Assembly (NCBI GenBank): GCA_965198675.1 | Contig: OZ240666.1 | Span: 558,001 to 622,000 of the forward strand | Source: Prochloron sp965198675 | GTDB taxonomy: Bacteria; Cyanobacteriota; Cyanobacteriia; Cyanobacteriales; Prochloraceae | Direction: 5' to 3' | DNA: 64,000 nt | Part shown: one piece after another, positions 36,594-45,061 of the stretch | Position numbering within the stretch: the first letter of the stretch is position 1 | Layout of the letters: each line of letters starts with the position of its first letter | The notes under the pieces: generated by a model | What the model was told of the DNA's origin: nothing | The model's database searches: none | Seen by the model: the letters and a program-made list of their open reading frames with translations, nothing else | Made by a program: the position numbers and the translations under genes

Positions 36594-37916
36594 CTAGGAG
36601 AGATTAGTGAATAAATTATCCCAATTTGTGGTACCTTTATCTTGAGTTTCTCGCACTTCAAAGGTCTTATTCGTGGCTTCTGAGCGCTTCATGGCTTCTA
36701 TACAGAGTTGGGCGATCATCTCTCGACTAACTTCTCCTTTGATTGTATCTCCTTGGTCAGCTAATAAAACCTTATCCCCCGGTTTCTCGGTTAAAGCATA
36801 AGGTCTGATAATGGTATAAGTTAAACCACTGGACCTAACCACCTCTTCTCCTCGCAATTTCCAAGTCAGAATACCCCCCAACTGGTCGTTCATGCGCACT
36901 GCTGGTGGTTCTTCTTCTAAATTAATCCCTGGACGACCGACACGAGTTACTCCAGCAGAACTAATCAAGATAAATTGGGGAGTAGGTTTCCCTCCATAAG
37001 CTTTAATAGACTCTATCCCTAAACTAAATGGTCCTGGTTGGAATTTGGGATTCAGAACTCCATCGTACTCGAATTTGCTCAACATCAACTGCATAGAGTA
37101 GACCTTACTGGGGTCGAAATAACCAGCGTCGGGGACAGTTTTAGCCCGAAACACCGGGATTAAATCCTGAAAAGGTACCCGAAGAGTCTGCCAAAAATCA
37201 TAGACGGTATCGAAAGAATAACAATAACCTATGCCGTCCCATTTTCCTTCGCAACGGAGAATCAACTTATACCGTTTCCCGTCTCCTTTCACCCGCAACT
37301 CAACCCCTTCATAGGGAGATAAGTCCCAAGGAGGGTTAAAGTTCCGAGTGCGGACGGAGGCAAAACCCCCGGAGTTTGCAGTGGAGACGTTCCCGAGAAA
37401 CAACCCACTCTGGTTCACGAGACGGAGACTACTTTGACTCACTCCACCCATAACTATATCATCTACTGCACCCCAGGTATTTTTCAAATCCAAGGTTGGG
37501 TTGCAAAAATCAAACAGCAGTCTTTCTCCTATTCTCAGACTCTTACTGTCAACTGCTGTTTTGACCAAGTTCTCTATGCCTCGATATTCAACGATTTCTG
37601 GGGTATCTACTACTTCCGGTAGGTAAAACTTAAGACCTTGATAGTATTTTTCCCGGTTGGGAGTATCTCCTTCTACTGGTTGCACCCGGGTCCCGGTACA
37701 GCAAATAATGGTAGAAACTCGGTCCATTAGCTGAGAGGTAAGGGTTTCTGGGATAGTAATGTCTCCTTCAAATAGTTCTACTTCCCGTCCTAAAATAGCT
37801 TCTGCTTTAACTTTATCTCGAACTAAAGCTCGTACCGGATAATGATTTTTGACTAAGTAGGAAACTACTCGTTTCCCCACTCCTCCTGTTGCTCCAGCTA
37901 CTAAGATAATTCCCAT
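36594..37916 (-). CDS. Atypical SDR with an inserted CIA30 domain
   Basis: 440 residues from the ATG at 37916 (MGIILVAGATGGVGKR); a longer in-frame ATG at 38042 lacks family similarity, whereas AGAGAG-like sequence precedes the chosen start. The N-terminus is an NAD(P)-binding Rossmann fold with GATGGVGKRV (about 8-17). Residues ~140-310 are a CIA30-type beta domain (DDIVMGGVSQSSL, FASVRTRNF, FWQTLRVPF). The SDR fold resumes with LISSAGVTRVGRPG and YTIIRPYAL. This two-part protein is conserved in cyanobacteria and plants; CIA30 is associated with complex I assembly, so a role with NDH-1 is possible but unproven. Confidence 0.88.
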   Translation of the reverse strand: MGIILVAGATGGVGKRVVSYLVKNHYPVRALVRDKVKAEAILGREVELFEGDITIPETLTSQLMDRVSTIICCTGTRVQPVEGDTPNREKYYQGLKFYLPEVVDTPEIVEYRGIENLVKTAVDSKSLRIGERLLFDFCNPTLDLKNTWGAVDDIVMGGVSQSSLRLVNQSGLFLGNVSTANSGGFASVRTRNFNPPWDLSPYEGVELRVKGDGKRYKLILRCEGKWDGIGYCYSFDTVYDFWQTLRVPFQDLIPVFRAKTVPDAGYFDPSKVYSMQLMLSKFEYDGVLNPKFQPGPFSLGIESIKAYGGKPTPQFILISSAGVTRVGRPGINLEEEPPAVRMNDQLGGILTWKLRGEEVVRSSGLTYTIIRPYALTEKPGDKVLLADQGDTIKGEVSREMIAQLCIEAMKRSEATNKTFEVRETQDKGTTNWDNLFTNLS

Positions 37917-38068
37917 GTTTTTGTCTCTCTTTATTTGTTTCTTCTGGTATAATCTTTGCAAGCAGCCGAGGAAAGGAATTACATCGAAGTAAGTTATGGT
38001 ATTGGCAAATCGGCCAAAGTCCCATTTGGTTTTATTTTTCATAAATAAATTATTTAATTAAATAATTG

Positions 38069-38473
38069 CTAATCGTATAATGAATAACTAAGCCATTTTT
38101 CTCTCCCTTCTCTTCGGAGCAAGCGCCAAGTTTTCCCCTCTGCTTGTCGCTGTAAATAGATGTCAAAGGGGTTTTGCTGTTGTTGCACTTGCTGACTGGG
38201 AAGGTCCAACTGGAGGTTATAAGTTCCCTGGAGGTGATAGGTGGGTAGTTTGCCCATTTTCATGGTTTCTACTAGTTTAACAGAAATGCCGGAGATGGCT
38301 AACTCCGGTACTGCTGCGTCTAACTGCTCACTGAGGTCCGCATATTGAGCGGCTATTTGTCGGGCGATCGCCTTATTCACTATATCACCGTCCGGTCTCG
38401 GGGTGCCACAAGCAGTCAGTACAGCGATTAACATTAATCCTAAGATTATCTGGATCCACCTATAATTAGTCAT
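38069..38473 (-). CDS. Small cyanobacterial lipoprotein
   Basis: 134 residues. The N-terminal signal ends in the lipobox LTAC (Cys about 22), so the mature protein should be lipid-anchored, facing the periplasm. The mature part (AIARQIAAQYADLSEQLD ... HLQGTYNLQLDLP ... GKTWRLL) is predicted as helix followed by a beta sheet. I recognise no characterised homologue. It is transcribed in the same direction as the SDR-CIA30 gene 150 bp further on and may form an operon with it. Confidence 0.75.
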   Translation of the reverse strand: MTNYRWIQIILGLMLIAVLTACGTPRPDGDIVNKAIARQIAAQYADLSEQLDAAVPELAISGISVKLVETMKMGKLPTYHLQGTYNLQLDLPSQQVQQQQNPFDIYLQRQAEGKTWRLLRREGREKWLSYSLYD

Positions 38474-38729
38474 ATCTTGCTATAATACAGCAACTGGAAA
38501 CTAGAAATCAGAAACTGGTAACTAAAAACTGGTAACTCGACAAACCATCTTAAATCACGCTCTATATGGCCAAAACTAGCTACCTGCATGGGATGTAGAA
38601 GTTTCTTATCTTTCATTTGGGGGCGATCGCGACCCGACCCTCAAAACCTGAGGGGGCGGGGTTTTCCCGCCTCTACAAAGCTGGTAACTGGTAACTGGTA
38701 ACTGTCAAGATACTTGCTATATTCCCATT
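38474..38729. repeat. Intergenic region with heptamer-type repeats
   Basis: Contains aactggaaactag, gaaactggtaact and ctggtaactggtaactg (38683-38704), plus a HIP1-like gcgatcgcgacc. Divergent promoters for the lipoprotein and sufE must lie here, but no clear boxes were found. Confidence 0.6.
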
Positions 38730-39176
38730 ATGTCATCTACTGTAACTCCTTTGCCTGCTCAACTAGATAAAATCGTAGAGCGCTTCAAGAAACGAACTGA
38801 TCCGAAACAGCGTTATCAACAACTCTTAGCCTATGGACAAAAACTCCCTCCTATGGTAGAAGAGGATAAGGTGCCAGGGAATAAAGTTTCGGGCTGTGTT
38901 TCTCAAGTTTATATTGCCGCCGACTTGGAAGGTGGTAAAATTTTATATCGGGGAGACTCTGACGCGCAGTTAGTGAAAAGTTTAGTTGCTTTTTTAATCA
39001 CCGGACTGAACGGTTTAATTCCGGCAGAAGTTTTACAAATTAACCCAGACTTTATCACGGAAACGGGTATCCCAGTTAGCAGTTATGCAGTGACCACGTA
39101 CCCACCCCCTTCGCCCCCTCCCAGGAGGGGGTTGGGGGTGGGTTTCCCCCTCCTGGTCTCCCCCTGGGGGGAGTAG
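38730..39176 (+). CDS. sufE: SufE-like sulfur acceptor, C-terminus replaced by a MITE insertion
   Basis: SufE takes persulfide sulfur from the cysteine desulfurase SufS for Fe-S cluster assembly. The active-site cysteine is in VSGCVSQVY (about residue 56), and DKIVERFKKRTDPKQRYQQL and FLITGLNG are family hallmarks. The natural sequence ends at ETGIPV (39077). From there a MITE-bearing insertion supplies ~33 unrelated residues (SSYAVTTYPPPSPPP...) to the stop at 39176. The true C-terminus, SLTPSRANGFYNIF, is found beyond it at 39217-39290 in another phase. The core and the active Cys survive, so partial activity is possible; otherwise another sufE copy would be needed. Confidence 0.85.
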   Translation: MSSTVTPLPAQLDKIVERFKKRTDPKQRYQQLLAYGQKLPPMVEEDKVPGNKVSGCVSQVYIAADLEGGKILYRGDSDAQLVKSLVAFLITGLNGLIPAEVLQINPDFITETGIPVSSYAVTTYPPPSPPPRRGLGVGFPLLVSPWGE

Positions 39177-39212
39177 AGCAGGACTGGTAACTGTCATGGT
39201 ACAAGGTCACTG
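39088..39212. mobile_element. 125-bp MITE inserted in sufE
   Basis: Terminal inverted repeats CAGTGACCacGTACC (39088-39102) and GGTACaaGGTCACTG (39198-39212) match at 13 of 15 positions. The inside is a large C-rich/G-rich palindrome (cccctcccaggaggggg) plus ctggtaactg. It carries no gene. Related ends occur at cbiD, 21.4, 28.9, 29.7 and 56.1 kb. Confidence 0.75.
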
Positions 39213-39216
39213 TTTG

Positions 39217-39290
39217 AGTCTCACTCCCTCCCGAGCTAATGGTTTTTACAATATATTCCAAATGATGCGACAAAAAGCATTAATTTTATT
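39217..39290 (+). pseudogene. Detached 3' end of sufE
   Basis: Reads SLTPSRANGFYNIFQMMRQK, the usual SufE C-terminal helix, in a phase shifted by one base relative to the upstream gene. It is separated from it by a 139-bp insertion (39078-39216). Confidence 0.8.
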
Positions 39291-39595
39291 AAACCGACGC
39301 AATAGTTCTTCCTGGGATAATTGAATCAGCAACCGTGCCGACTCAGAGGACGGTAACTGTAGCAAAGGCTCAATTATGTTTTCCAGTGCTGGATCTATAT
39401 TGCCAAATCGGACTTTTAGCAGGTTTTCCACCACTAAACGCTGTCCTTGTAAACTTCCTTCCTGTCGTCCTTGCTGTAGTCTTTGCTGTCGTCCTTCCTG
39501 TCGTCCTTCCTGTAAAGTATCTTCTCGCCATTTCAGCTAAAGCGGCAGGAGCGGAACGCCATAATCTTTGATTTGGCGTGAGAGAAACCCCCCTC
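39285..39595 (-). pseudogene. Rpn-family nuclease/transposase (DUF4351) C-terminal fragment
   Basis: The minus strand gives LTPNQRLWRSAPAALAEMAR, then after a one-base frameshift LQEGRQEGRQQRLQQGRQEG and the DUF4351 core ENLLKVRFGNIDPALENIIE, LLIQLSQEELLRRF. The Rpn nuclease domain itself is missing. A decayed remnant that abuts the broken sufE tail. Confidence 0.75.
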
Positions 39596-39627
39596 TACTC
39601 CCCCCTTGGGGAGATGCCGCACTTGGT

Positions 39628-39993
39628 TTAACACGGCGCGTCCTGGGATTCTATGTACTTTCGTAGAGTAGCTACATTGACACCTCCACAGCTGGCTACA
39701 AAATATGACCCATTTCACAGCAAATCATTGCTATAGAAGGAATTCACCCGTTCGGGAAATTCCTTTCGGAGCCTACGGCTGGTAACCGCTTTAATGTTGT
39801 TTACGAATTTTGTTAATTCCATCTGGGGATAGTATTGAAAGAGGACGTGGATATGGTCTTGCTCGACCTTATTCTCTATGAGCTTGCAATCCCATTGCTG
39901 GCACAAATCACCCAGAATTTCCTGTAACCGCTTCAAAATAGCTTCGGTAAATACTTTCCTTCTGTACTTGGTGGTCAGCACCAGGTGGGCCAA
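39628..39993 (-). pseudogene. tnpA: IS200/IS605 Y1 transposase TnpA with an in-frame stop
   Basis: The single-strand transposase TnpA. HLVLTTKYRRKVF and the HUH motif DHIHVLF are present. After FYSNDLL the frame hits TGA (39715-39717), where relatives have tryptophan, and continues without shift as NGSYFVASCGGVNVATLRKY, with the catalytic Y-x3-Q (YIESQ) beyond the stop. Translation ending at the TGA would lack the catalytic tyrosine. The 5' end is shortened too: usual residues before HLVLTTK are missing and only TTG is available as a start. It is divergent from tnpB. Confidence 0.85.
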
Positions 39994-40100
39994 GTACTGA
40001 CTGACCGCCCCCTAGAAACAAAATCTTTCTTCATAGTTGCCAATTCTCAAAATTCTATGTATAATGCGTATAGCTTAAATCTGGACACCTGACCAATCCG

Positions 40101-41498
40101 ATGAAGTACACCTACCAGTATTGCCTATATCCCAGCCGCCAGCAGAAGATAAAGCTGAACCTATGGCTGCGGATATGTCGCTATTGGTATAACAGGCAAC
40201 TAGCAGACAGATTCGATTGGTGGGAGAGCCATCGATGTCCTCTTAATGCCTGCCCCCTGGTGTGCAGTCTCCCCATCTTAAAGGATAATCCAAACTATTA
40301 CATTCAAAAGAAATACCTACCAGGGTTAAAGAAAGATCTGGTGTCAGTTAAATGGTCAGGGGAACTATTAGATTTCTCTCGTGTTCCTGCAAATACTCTC
40401 CAGCAGGTCTGTAAGAGGGTAGATTTGGCGTTTAAGCGTTTCATAGCAGGAGATTGCAAGGGAAATCGTAGTGGCAAACCTCGGTTTAAATCTGCTTCTC
40501 GATACCGTTCTCTGGTGTTTGAGGGGCAGGGAATATCTATCCATTCCTGCTCTATAGGCGGTAAATACCTGTATTTAAAGATTCCAAAGATAGGAATAGT
40601 GAAGGTTCGTACCCATCGCCACTTGCCAGATGGGGCGATATTAAAGCAGGTACAGGTCATAAAAAAGGCAGATGGCTGGGATGTCAATCTGTACCTCGAT
40701 GATCCCACAGTGCCTGTATTTGAGCAAGACTTGGTAACCCCTGATTGGGATAATTCTTTGGGCCTGGATGCTGTCCTGCATGAGGACGATTTTCTAGCCA
40801 CATCTGATGGGAAAAAGTTACCGGCTGTTAAGTCCTATCGTAGAAACCATTCTCGCCTAAGCAAGGTACAGACTAGGAAGAATGCCAGAAAAAAGGGGAG
40901 TAGAGCCAGAAGAAAACTTGCCATTAGGGAAGGCAGAGAACACCAAAGAATCGCCAGAAGCCGTAAAGACCACGCTTATAAAACTGCCCATGCATTGATG
41001 CGCATGGGGAAACAAGTATTCTTCCATGAAAAGCTAAATCTTAAGGGGTTGGGTAGGCGAAATAAAGCCAAACCCGACGGGCAGGGCGGTTATCTACCGA
41101 ATGGCCAATCTGCTAAATCGGGATTAAATAAATCCTGGAAAGATGCCGCTTTTGGGCAATTTTTCTCGATCTTGGAATACATAGCTGGGAAAGCTGGAGC
41201 CAAGACAGTGGGAGTCAATCCTGCCTATACATCACAGGTGCTCTCCTATAGGGATGAATTCGTCTTTACTGATTGCTCTATAAGAACCTATTTCGATACC
41301 GATGAGCAGCTTGATATTGACCGTGACATTAATGCAGCGGTCAATATCAAGAGAGTTGGGCTGGACGTGTTCCCAACTAGAAAACGCCGGAAGGGGAATC
41401 CTGTAGTCGTTAAATCCACTACTAATAGTACCTCAAAGGAAGTTCTACCTGTCTTTAATAAGGCAGTTGAGAAGCCTACACCGTACCCCCGCCATTAA
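40101..41498 (+). CDS. tnpB: TnpB RNA-guided nuclease family protein lacking the zinc finger
   Basis: 465 residues, TnpB/IS1341 family. RuvC-type acidic residues appear in order: SLGLDAVLHEDDFLATSDG, FFHEKLNLKGLG and DIDRDINAAVNIKR. VNPAYTSQ marks where the Cys4 zinc ribbon should follow, but the CxxC pairs are replaced by VLSYRDEFVFTDCSIRTYF. TnpB proteins cut DNA guided by an RNA from the element's right end. The retained acidic triad suggests possible nuclease capacity, while loss of the zinc ribbon and the altered GLDxG motif (GLDAV) leave it open. The frame is intact. It ends inside the right-end hairpin. Confidence 0.88.
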   Translation: MKYTYQYCLYPSRQQKIKLNLWLRICRYWYNRQLADRFDWWESHRCPLNACPLVCSLPILKDNPNYYIQKKYLPGLKKDLVSVKWSGELLDFSRVPANTLQQVCKRVDLAFKRFIAGDCKGNRSGKPRFKSASRYRSLVFEGQGISIHSCSIGGKYLYLKIPKIGIVKVRTHRHLPDGAILKQVQVIKKADGWDVNLYLDDPTVPVFEQDLVTPDWDNSLGLDAVLHEDDFLATSDGKKLPAVKSYRRNHSRLSKVQTRKNARKKGSRARRKLAIREGREHQRIARSRKDHAYKTAHALMRMGKQVFFHEKLNLKGLGRRNKAKPDGQGGYLPNGQSAKSGLNKSWKDAAFGQFFSILEYIAGKAGAKTVGVNPAYTSQVLSYRDEFVFTDCSIRTYFDTDEQLDIDRDINAAVNIKRVGLDVFPTRKRRKGNPVVVKSTTNSTSKEVLPVFNKAVEKPTPYPRH

Positions 41499-41521
41499 TC
41501 AATGCCGGGGGTCGGTGTAGG
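41475..41521. repeat. Right-end hairpin of the IS605-type element
   Basis: A long palindrome: cctacaccg ... cggtgtagg outside, with the core CCCCCGCCATTAATCAATG then CCGGGGG (41486-41511). The same 26-base core is found inserted in the second tnpB at 44028-44053. Confidence 0.85.
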
Positions 41522-41611
41522 AGCGTCACACCTTGAAGTGATTTTGAATCAGGAGATCGGCCAGCCGTTCTGTCGCGATGCCATGAAAAAGCCGGTGTCG
41601 GTAGCTGGTGT

Positions 41612-41645
41612 CGAAGGTCAGGATATGCGGGTATCCTGACCTTCG
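41612..41645. terminator. Perfect 14-bp-stem hairpin after the cupin gene
   Basis: cgaaggtcaggata and tatcctgaccttcg pair fully around a six-base loop. It lies 7 bp beyond the cupin stop on the minus strand. There is no T-run, so it may act as an mRNA-stabilising hairpin rather than a true intrinsic terminator. Confidence 0.55.
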
Positions 41646-41651
41646 GATTGA

Positions 41652-41999
41652 TCAATCCGTTTTCTTCTGTCCGGCTGGATAATGCACTGCCAGCCACAGG
41701 GTTGGCTGTTGGGGGTCTGTCCAGGTCACGCGATGACGACATTGCGCCGGAATATTCACTGAATCTCCGGGCTTCAGGGTCAGAATTTCACCGTCGGCAA
41801 AAGATATCTTGCCAGTCCCTTGCAACACCACGACCCATTCATCGCGGTCTTGATCGTACCACTCACCCTCCGAGGTGGTTTGCCCATGGGAGATAATTCT
41901 CTCGATCAGGAGGCTCTCGGTCTGAATCAGGCTATCAAATACCTCCCGGGATGGATTTTGCGATAAATGGTTGAAAATATTTTTGATTTTATGTTTCAT
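41652..41999 (-). CDS. Small cupin-domain protein
   Basis: 115 residues, a single cupin barrel. Motif 1 reads ERIISHGQTTSEGEWYDQDR with DEWVVVLQGTGKI; motif 2 is LTLKPGDSVNIPAQCRHRV. The usual metal-binding His/Glu set is partly changed, with SHGQ in place of HxH, so metal binding is uncertain. Substrate unknown. The gene stands alone; GAGGGAAC precedes the ATG. It appears intact between transposon remnants. Confidence 0.8.
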   Translation of the reverse strand: MKHKIKNIFNHLSQNPSREVFDSLIQTESLLIERIISHGQTTSEGEWYDQDRDEWVVVLQGTGKISFADGEILTLKPGDSVNIPAQCRHRVTWTDPQQPTLWLAVHYPAGQKKTD

Positions 42000-42109
42000 C
42001 TTTTTGTTCCCTCACTAAAAGATACTCCATAGCATAAATTTTGTTCCCTTTTTTTGCATCTTTCTTGTCACGTCAGGTATCTGTTTTTTGCGCTGAAAAA
42101 TCCTGACCC

Positions 42110-42495
42110 GGACGCGAGGCATGCCCTGGTTGGTGCGATTCCTAAGGTTTCAGGTTGTTCCTTCCAGTTTTGAGCTAACTCATGCACTGCTACACTTCTT
42201 ACACCTTCAGAGTTATCCTTCTCTACTCGTTCTTTGACCAAGGTGAAGGTTTCCGGGTCTTCCCTCCAGTTTTGAGCTATAGTTTTGACAGCCAGATACC
42301 AATCCTATCTGAAGACTAGCGGGACTTAGCTGCACCTGGGGAAAATCGTTGGTAAAACGATGAATATCCGTGGTCACCTCCTCCCTCAGGAGGGGGTCAA
42401 AAAACTCGTCCAGTCCGTCAAACAGAGCTATAGCTTGCCCCCCCCGCTTATCCCGTCCATAGCTGCGCAACTCAATAAACAAGGTTACGGTATCA
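42110..42495 (-). pseudogene. NACHT-HEAT NTPase remnant
   Basis: The minus strand gives TLFIELRSYGRDKRGGQAIA and LFDGLDEFFDPLLREEV, the Walker B part of a NACHT NTPase, then TDIHRFTNDFPQVQ. After a deletion and frame change come HEAT-like repeats: YLAVKTIAQNWREDPETF, VKERVEKDNSEGVRSVAV, HELAQNWKEQPET. Walker A and the intervening region are absent. NACHT-HEAT proteins are STAND NTPases often linked to cyanobacterial immunity or signalling; this is a dead copy. Confidence 0.75.
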
Positions 42496-42498
42496 AAA

Positions 42499-42537
42499 TT
42501 ACGCAAATACATAGAATCTCAGGATAAGCCGCGTTAA
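42499..42537 (+). pseudogene. 3' tip of another IS200-type tnpA
   Basis: Reads LRKYIESQDKPR followed by TAA, the same ending as the tnpA at 39.6 kb (RKYIESQDAPC), with similar downstream sequence (ttaaattagacgtggcat). Only the end of the element remains, joined to the NACHT remnant. Confidence 0.65.
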
Positions 42538-42757
42538 ATTAGACGTGGCATTCCTCCCGCTTCCTGGCGCGGCGCAAGCGAATCCGGGGGTAGTATTCCT
42601 AGAAGAAATAAGCTCGTCTTCAAAATAAATTACCTATTCTAGAGACCTTAAACCTTCCCGGCAGTGGCCATCGCCAAAAATAATAGTTAACACACTCAAC
42701 CGTGAGGAGTAAAATAGACTCAGAGAGTAAAATTTTAGTGAAATTGGAAACTTATCA

Positions 42758-43119
42758 ATGGAAAAAAGCTTAATTGATTATCTAAAACAAATCCCAGATT
42801 TTCGACATTCTTCGGGTCGAAGACATCCTTTATGGTTGGTATTATTAATTATAATTATGGGTATGATGAGTGGTTACTGGGGATATAGAGGTTTGGGGTG
42901 GGTTGGGAAATTGAAAATAGATTACACTGGGTTAAAGATGTACTTTATGAAGAAGATACCAGCCCGCAACTTGCAGGTTTTGCTCTTATTAATTTATCCT
43001 TACTCAAAAGTTTGGTATTGAGTTGGTTCCGTCTTCATAGCTATGAGTCAATCACTTATGCGATGGACTGTTTGAGCCATAATCTCAGTTCTTTATTATC
43101 TTTTTGTCGCCAGTCTTGA
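42758..43119 (+). pseudogene. ISAs1-type transposase remnant with internal deletion
   Basis: The N-terminus MEKSLIDYLKQIPDFRHSSG and RRHPLWLVLLIIIMGMMSGY is that of ISAs1/H-repeat transposases. After residue ~45 it joins, in another frame, the C-terminal HWVKDVLYEEDTSPQ and FRLHSYESITYAMDCLSHN. The catalytic DDE core is deleted. It ends near 43119. Confidence 0.75.
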
Positions 43120-43510
43120 ATAACCATTCAAGTCATTTGTTCGCCCTACATATCCAGCTAGGTCCGTATCTGTTTCATCCCGCTACAATCTTTATTGTGG
43201 TCAGATTTACTCTGATTTTAGAGTATTTTGAATTTTTTAACTCGTTGCTTTTGCCCGGCGATCGCCCCTATGATAATAGTTTCAATATTTATCAATCACA
43301 ATAGCTTTCCTTGACTAATATCACGTCTCGGTAAATACTTATCATAAAGAAACCAGCGATCCCGAAGAGATCCGCTACGCGGCGCGCCTCGGCAAATACA
43401 GCCAAAAGTCTCTGTTAATCCAAGGTTTAAGTCCATTTTACTCACGAGTGGAAAACGGGAAGTTTGGAAGCCCCGTGGATTCATCCCGGGGATGAAAAAC
43501 GACACGAGCA
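43120..43510. other. Intergenic stretch with short palindromes
   Basis: No gene recognised. It holds a HIP1-like site (gcgatcgccc near 43257), gagatccgctacgcggcgcg (43368-43387), and gccccgtggattcatcccgggg (about 43471-43492), a hairpin like those at IS200/IS605 ends, perhaps a remnant of one. Confidence 0.45.
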
Positions 43511-43638
43511 GTAGGATGCTAAGAAGTCGTAGGATGCGTTACTAGCCGTAAGTAGTAGCAACAATACAAACTTTGTTGGCGTAACGCATCGTACGTAACA
43601 GCATCCTAAATTAAATGGGTTAGCGTAACGCATCCTAC
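43511..43638 (-). mobile_element. Foldback MITE-like element, copy B (inverted)
   Basis: 128 bp, the reverse complement of the element at 1319 (without its 40-bp duplication) and of 44891-45020. It lies 54 bp before the second tnpB and is opposite in orientation to copy C at that gene's 3' end. Confidence 0.85.
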
Positions 43639-44027
43639 GCCGCCGTTAGTACTTTTGATTTATAATGGGTCATATGTGAGTATTCCGTTGCTGTGAAACA
43701 AGTCCTGACGATAGTTTGCAAGCTTCAACCAACACCTGAGCAAGCCTCAAAAATTGAGGCCACGCTTCAGGCGTTTTCGGATGCTTGTAACTATGCAAAT
43801 CAGGAAGTTGCTCCAACAATAACCAGTAAGGCGACTATTCAAGCGCAAGTCTACCGCGCAGAGGCGCTCCGGCACGGAGAATTAATAAACAGGCGCTTCA
43901 AGTGCTCATCCATATCATGTTATTCTCTGCGCCTCTGTGTCTCTGTGAGCTTCCATCATAAACTGCGGAGTCGATTTGGATTGTCGGCCAACTTGGCGGT
44001 TAGAGCTTGCGCCAGGGTTAGAGCCAA

Positions 44028-44053
44028 CCCCCGCCATTAATCAATGCCGGGGG
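44028..44053. repeat. REP-like palindrome inserted in tnpB
   Basis: A 26-base palindrome with five-C and five-G ends and the centre CATTAATCAATG, identical to the core of the hairpin at 41486-41511. It adds an in-frame TAA to the host gene. Confidence 0.85.
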
Positions 44054-44890
44054 CTAAACAAAAGAAACGGAAGGTTAAAGCGTTTAGTCCAACCAGTATT
44101 GACTATGACGCTAGGGTTTTTTCTTTCAGGGAGAAGGATTGGACGGTTAGCCTGACAACGGTAGATGGACGTGAACGGTTTACATTGCAAGTCGGCAATT
44201 ACCAAGTTGGCAAGCTGACTGGCGCTAAACCAACTTCTGCTCAGTTGTGCAAGCACAGAGATGGGCAGTACTACATCCACATTCAGGTGAAAAATGTGGC
44301 TCCAGCTCCCAAAAAGTCTAGCAAGGTCATTGGCGTTGATTTTGGGCGTACTGATATTGCAGTAACATCTGAAGGGGATAAATGGAGCGGAAAGCAAACT
44401 AAAAAAATTCGAGACAGGTTTGCCAGAACTCGCGCCTCTGCTCAACGGAAAGGCACAAAGGGAGCGAAACGCTTATTGAGACGGCTGGCAGGTTACGAGC
44501 GCAGATATCAAATTTGGCAAAACCACAGCATTAGCGCAGCCATCGTTAGACGAGCAGTAGAAACTAATTCTGCCGTCGCCATCGAGGATTTAACAGGTAT
44601 TCGAGACAGGACCAATAAACAACCCAGGAACAAGACTGAACGTAGACGATCCAATAGCTGGGCGTTCTACCAGTTGCGTCAATTCCTGGCTTACAAGTGC
44701 CTACGAGATGGCGTCAACCTCATAACTGTAAATCCGGCATACACCAGCCAAACATGTCATTCCTGCCTGCATATTGGCGACAGGAGCGGCAAACAATTCA
44801 AGTGTGAGAATTGCGGGTTTTATGGGGATGCAGATTGGAATGGCTCGTTAATGATTGCAATTCTTGGGGATTCTGTAAGCAATCCCGAAA

Positions 44891-45020
44891 GTAGGATGCG
44901 TTACGCTAACCCATTTGATTTAGGATGCTGCTACGTACGATGCGTTACGCCAACAAAGTTTGTATTGTTGCTACTACTTACGGCTAGTAACGCATCCTAC
45001 GGCAGAAGGCCGCATCCTAC
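44891..45020 (+). mobile_element. Foldback MITE-like element, copy C
   Basis: 130 bp, starting GTAGGATGCGTTACGC and ending CGCATCCTACG. It interrupts the last 13 codons of the second tnpB and is the inverted counterpart of copy B. Confidence 0.85.
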
Positions 45021-45061
45021 GTCTTAGCTGTCAAACGAAACAGTTAGTGGCGATAAGCTAA

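Larger units (their letters stand above)
39600..41525. mobile_element. IS605-type element with divergent tnpA and tnpB
   Basis: tnpA (minus) and tnpB (plus) are arranged back to back around 40.0-40.1 kb, as in IS605 itself. A long hairpin right after tnpB (41475-41521) is the likely right end. The left end lies beyond the tnpA stop, near the caagtgcggcatctcc sequence, and is not exactly placed. With tnpA broken, the element is probably immobile on its own. Confidence 0.6.
43693..45061 (+). pseudogene. tnpB: Second TnpB gene, disrupted by three different repeat insertions
   Basis: Starts GTG (KQVLTIVCKLQPTPEQ). The frame is constant up to the MITE at 44891, but three insertions are visible. 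First, about 43925-43955, tctctgcgcctctgtgtctc, a dispersed repeat coding LRLCVSV. Second, the 26-base palindrome 44028-44053, which introduces an in-frame TAA (44038-44040). Third, a 130-bp MITE at 44891-45020, after which the true C-terminus LSCQTKQLVAIS and stop follow. The catalytic core is intact: GVDFGRTDIA, AIEDLTGIRD, the zinc ribbon CHSC...CENC, and GDADWNGS. The part from the ATG at 44044 could still give a protein with RuvC core but no N-terminal domain. Confidence 0.85.

Noticed and set aside
43296..43505. 69-codon minus-strand frame
   Set aside because: No recognisable motif, and it overlaps palindromes typical of IS ends.
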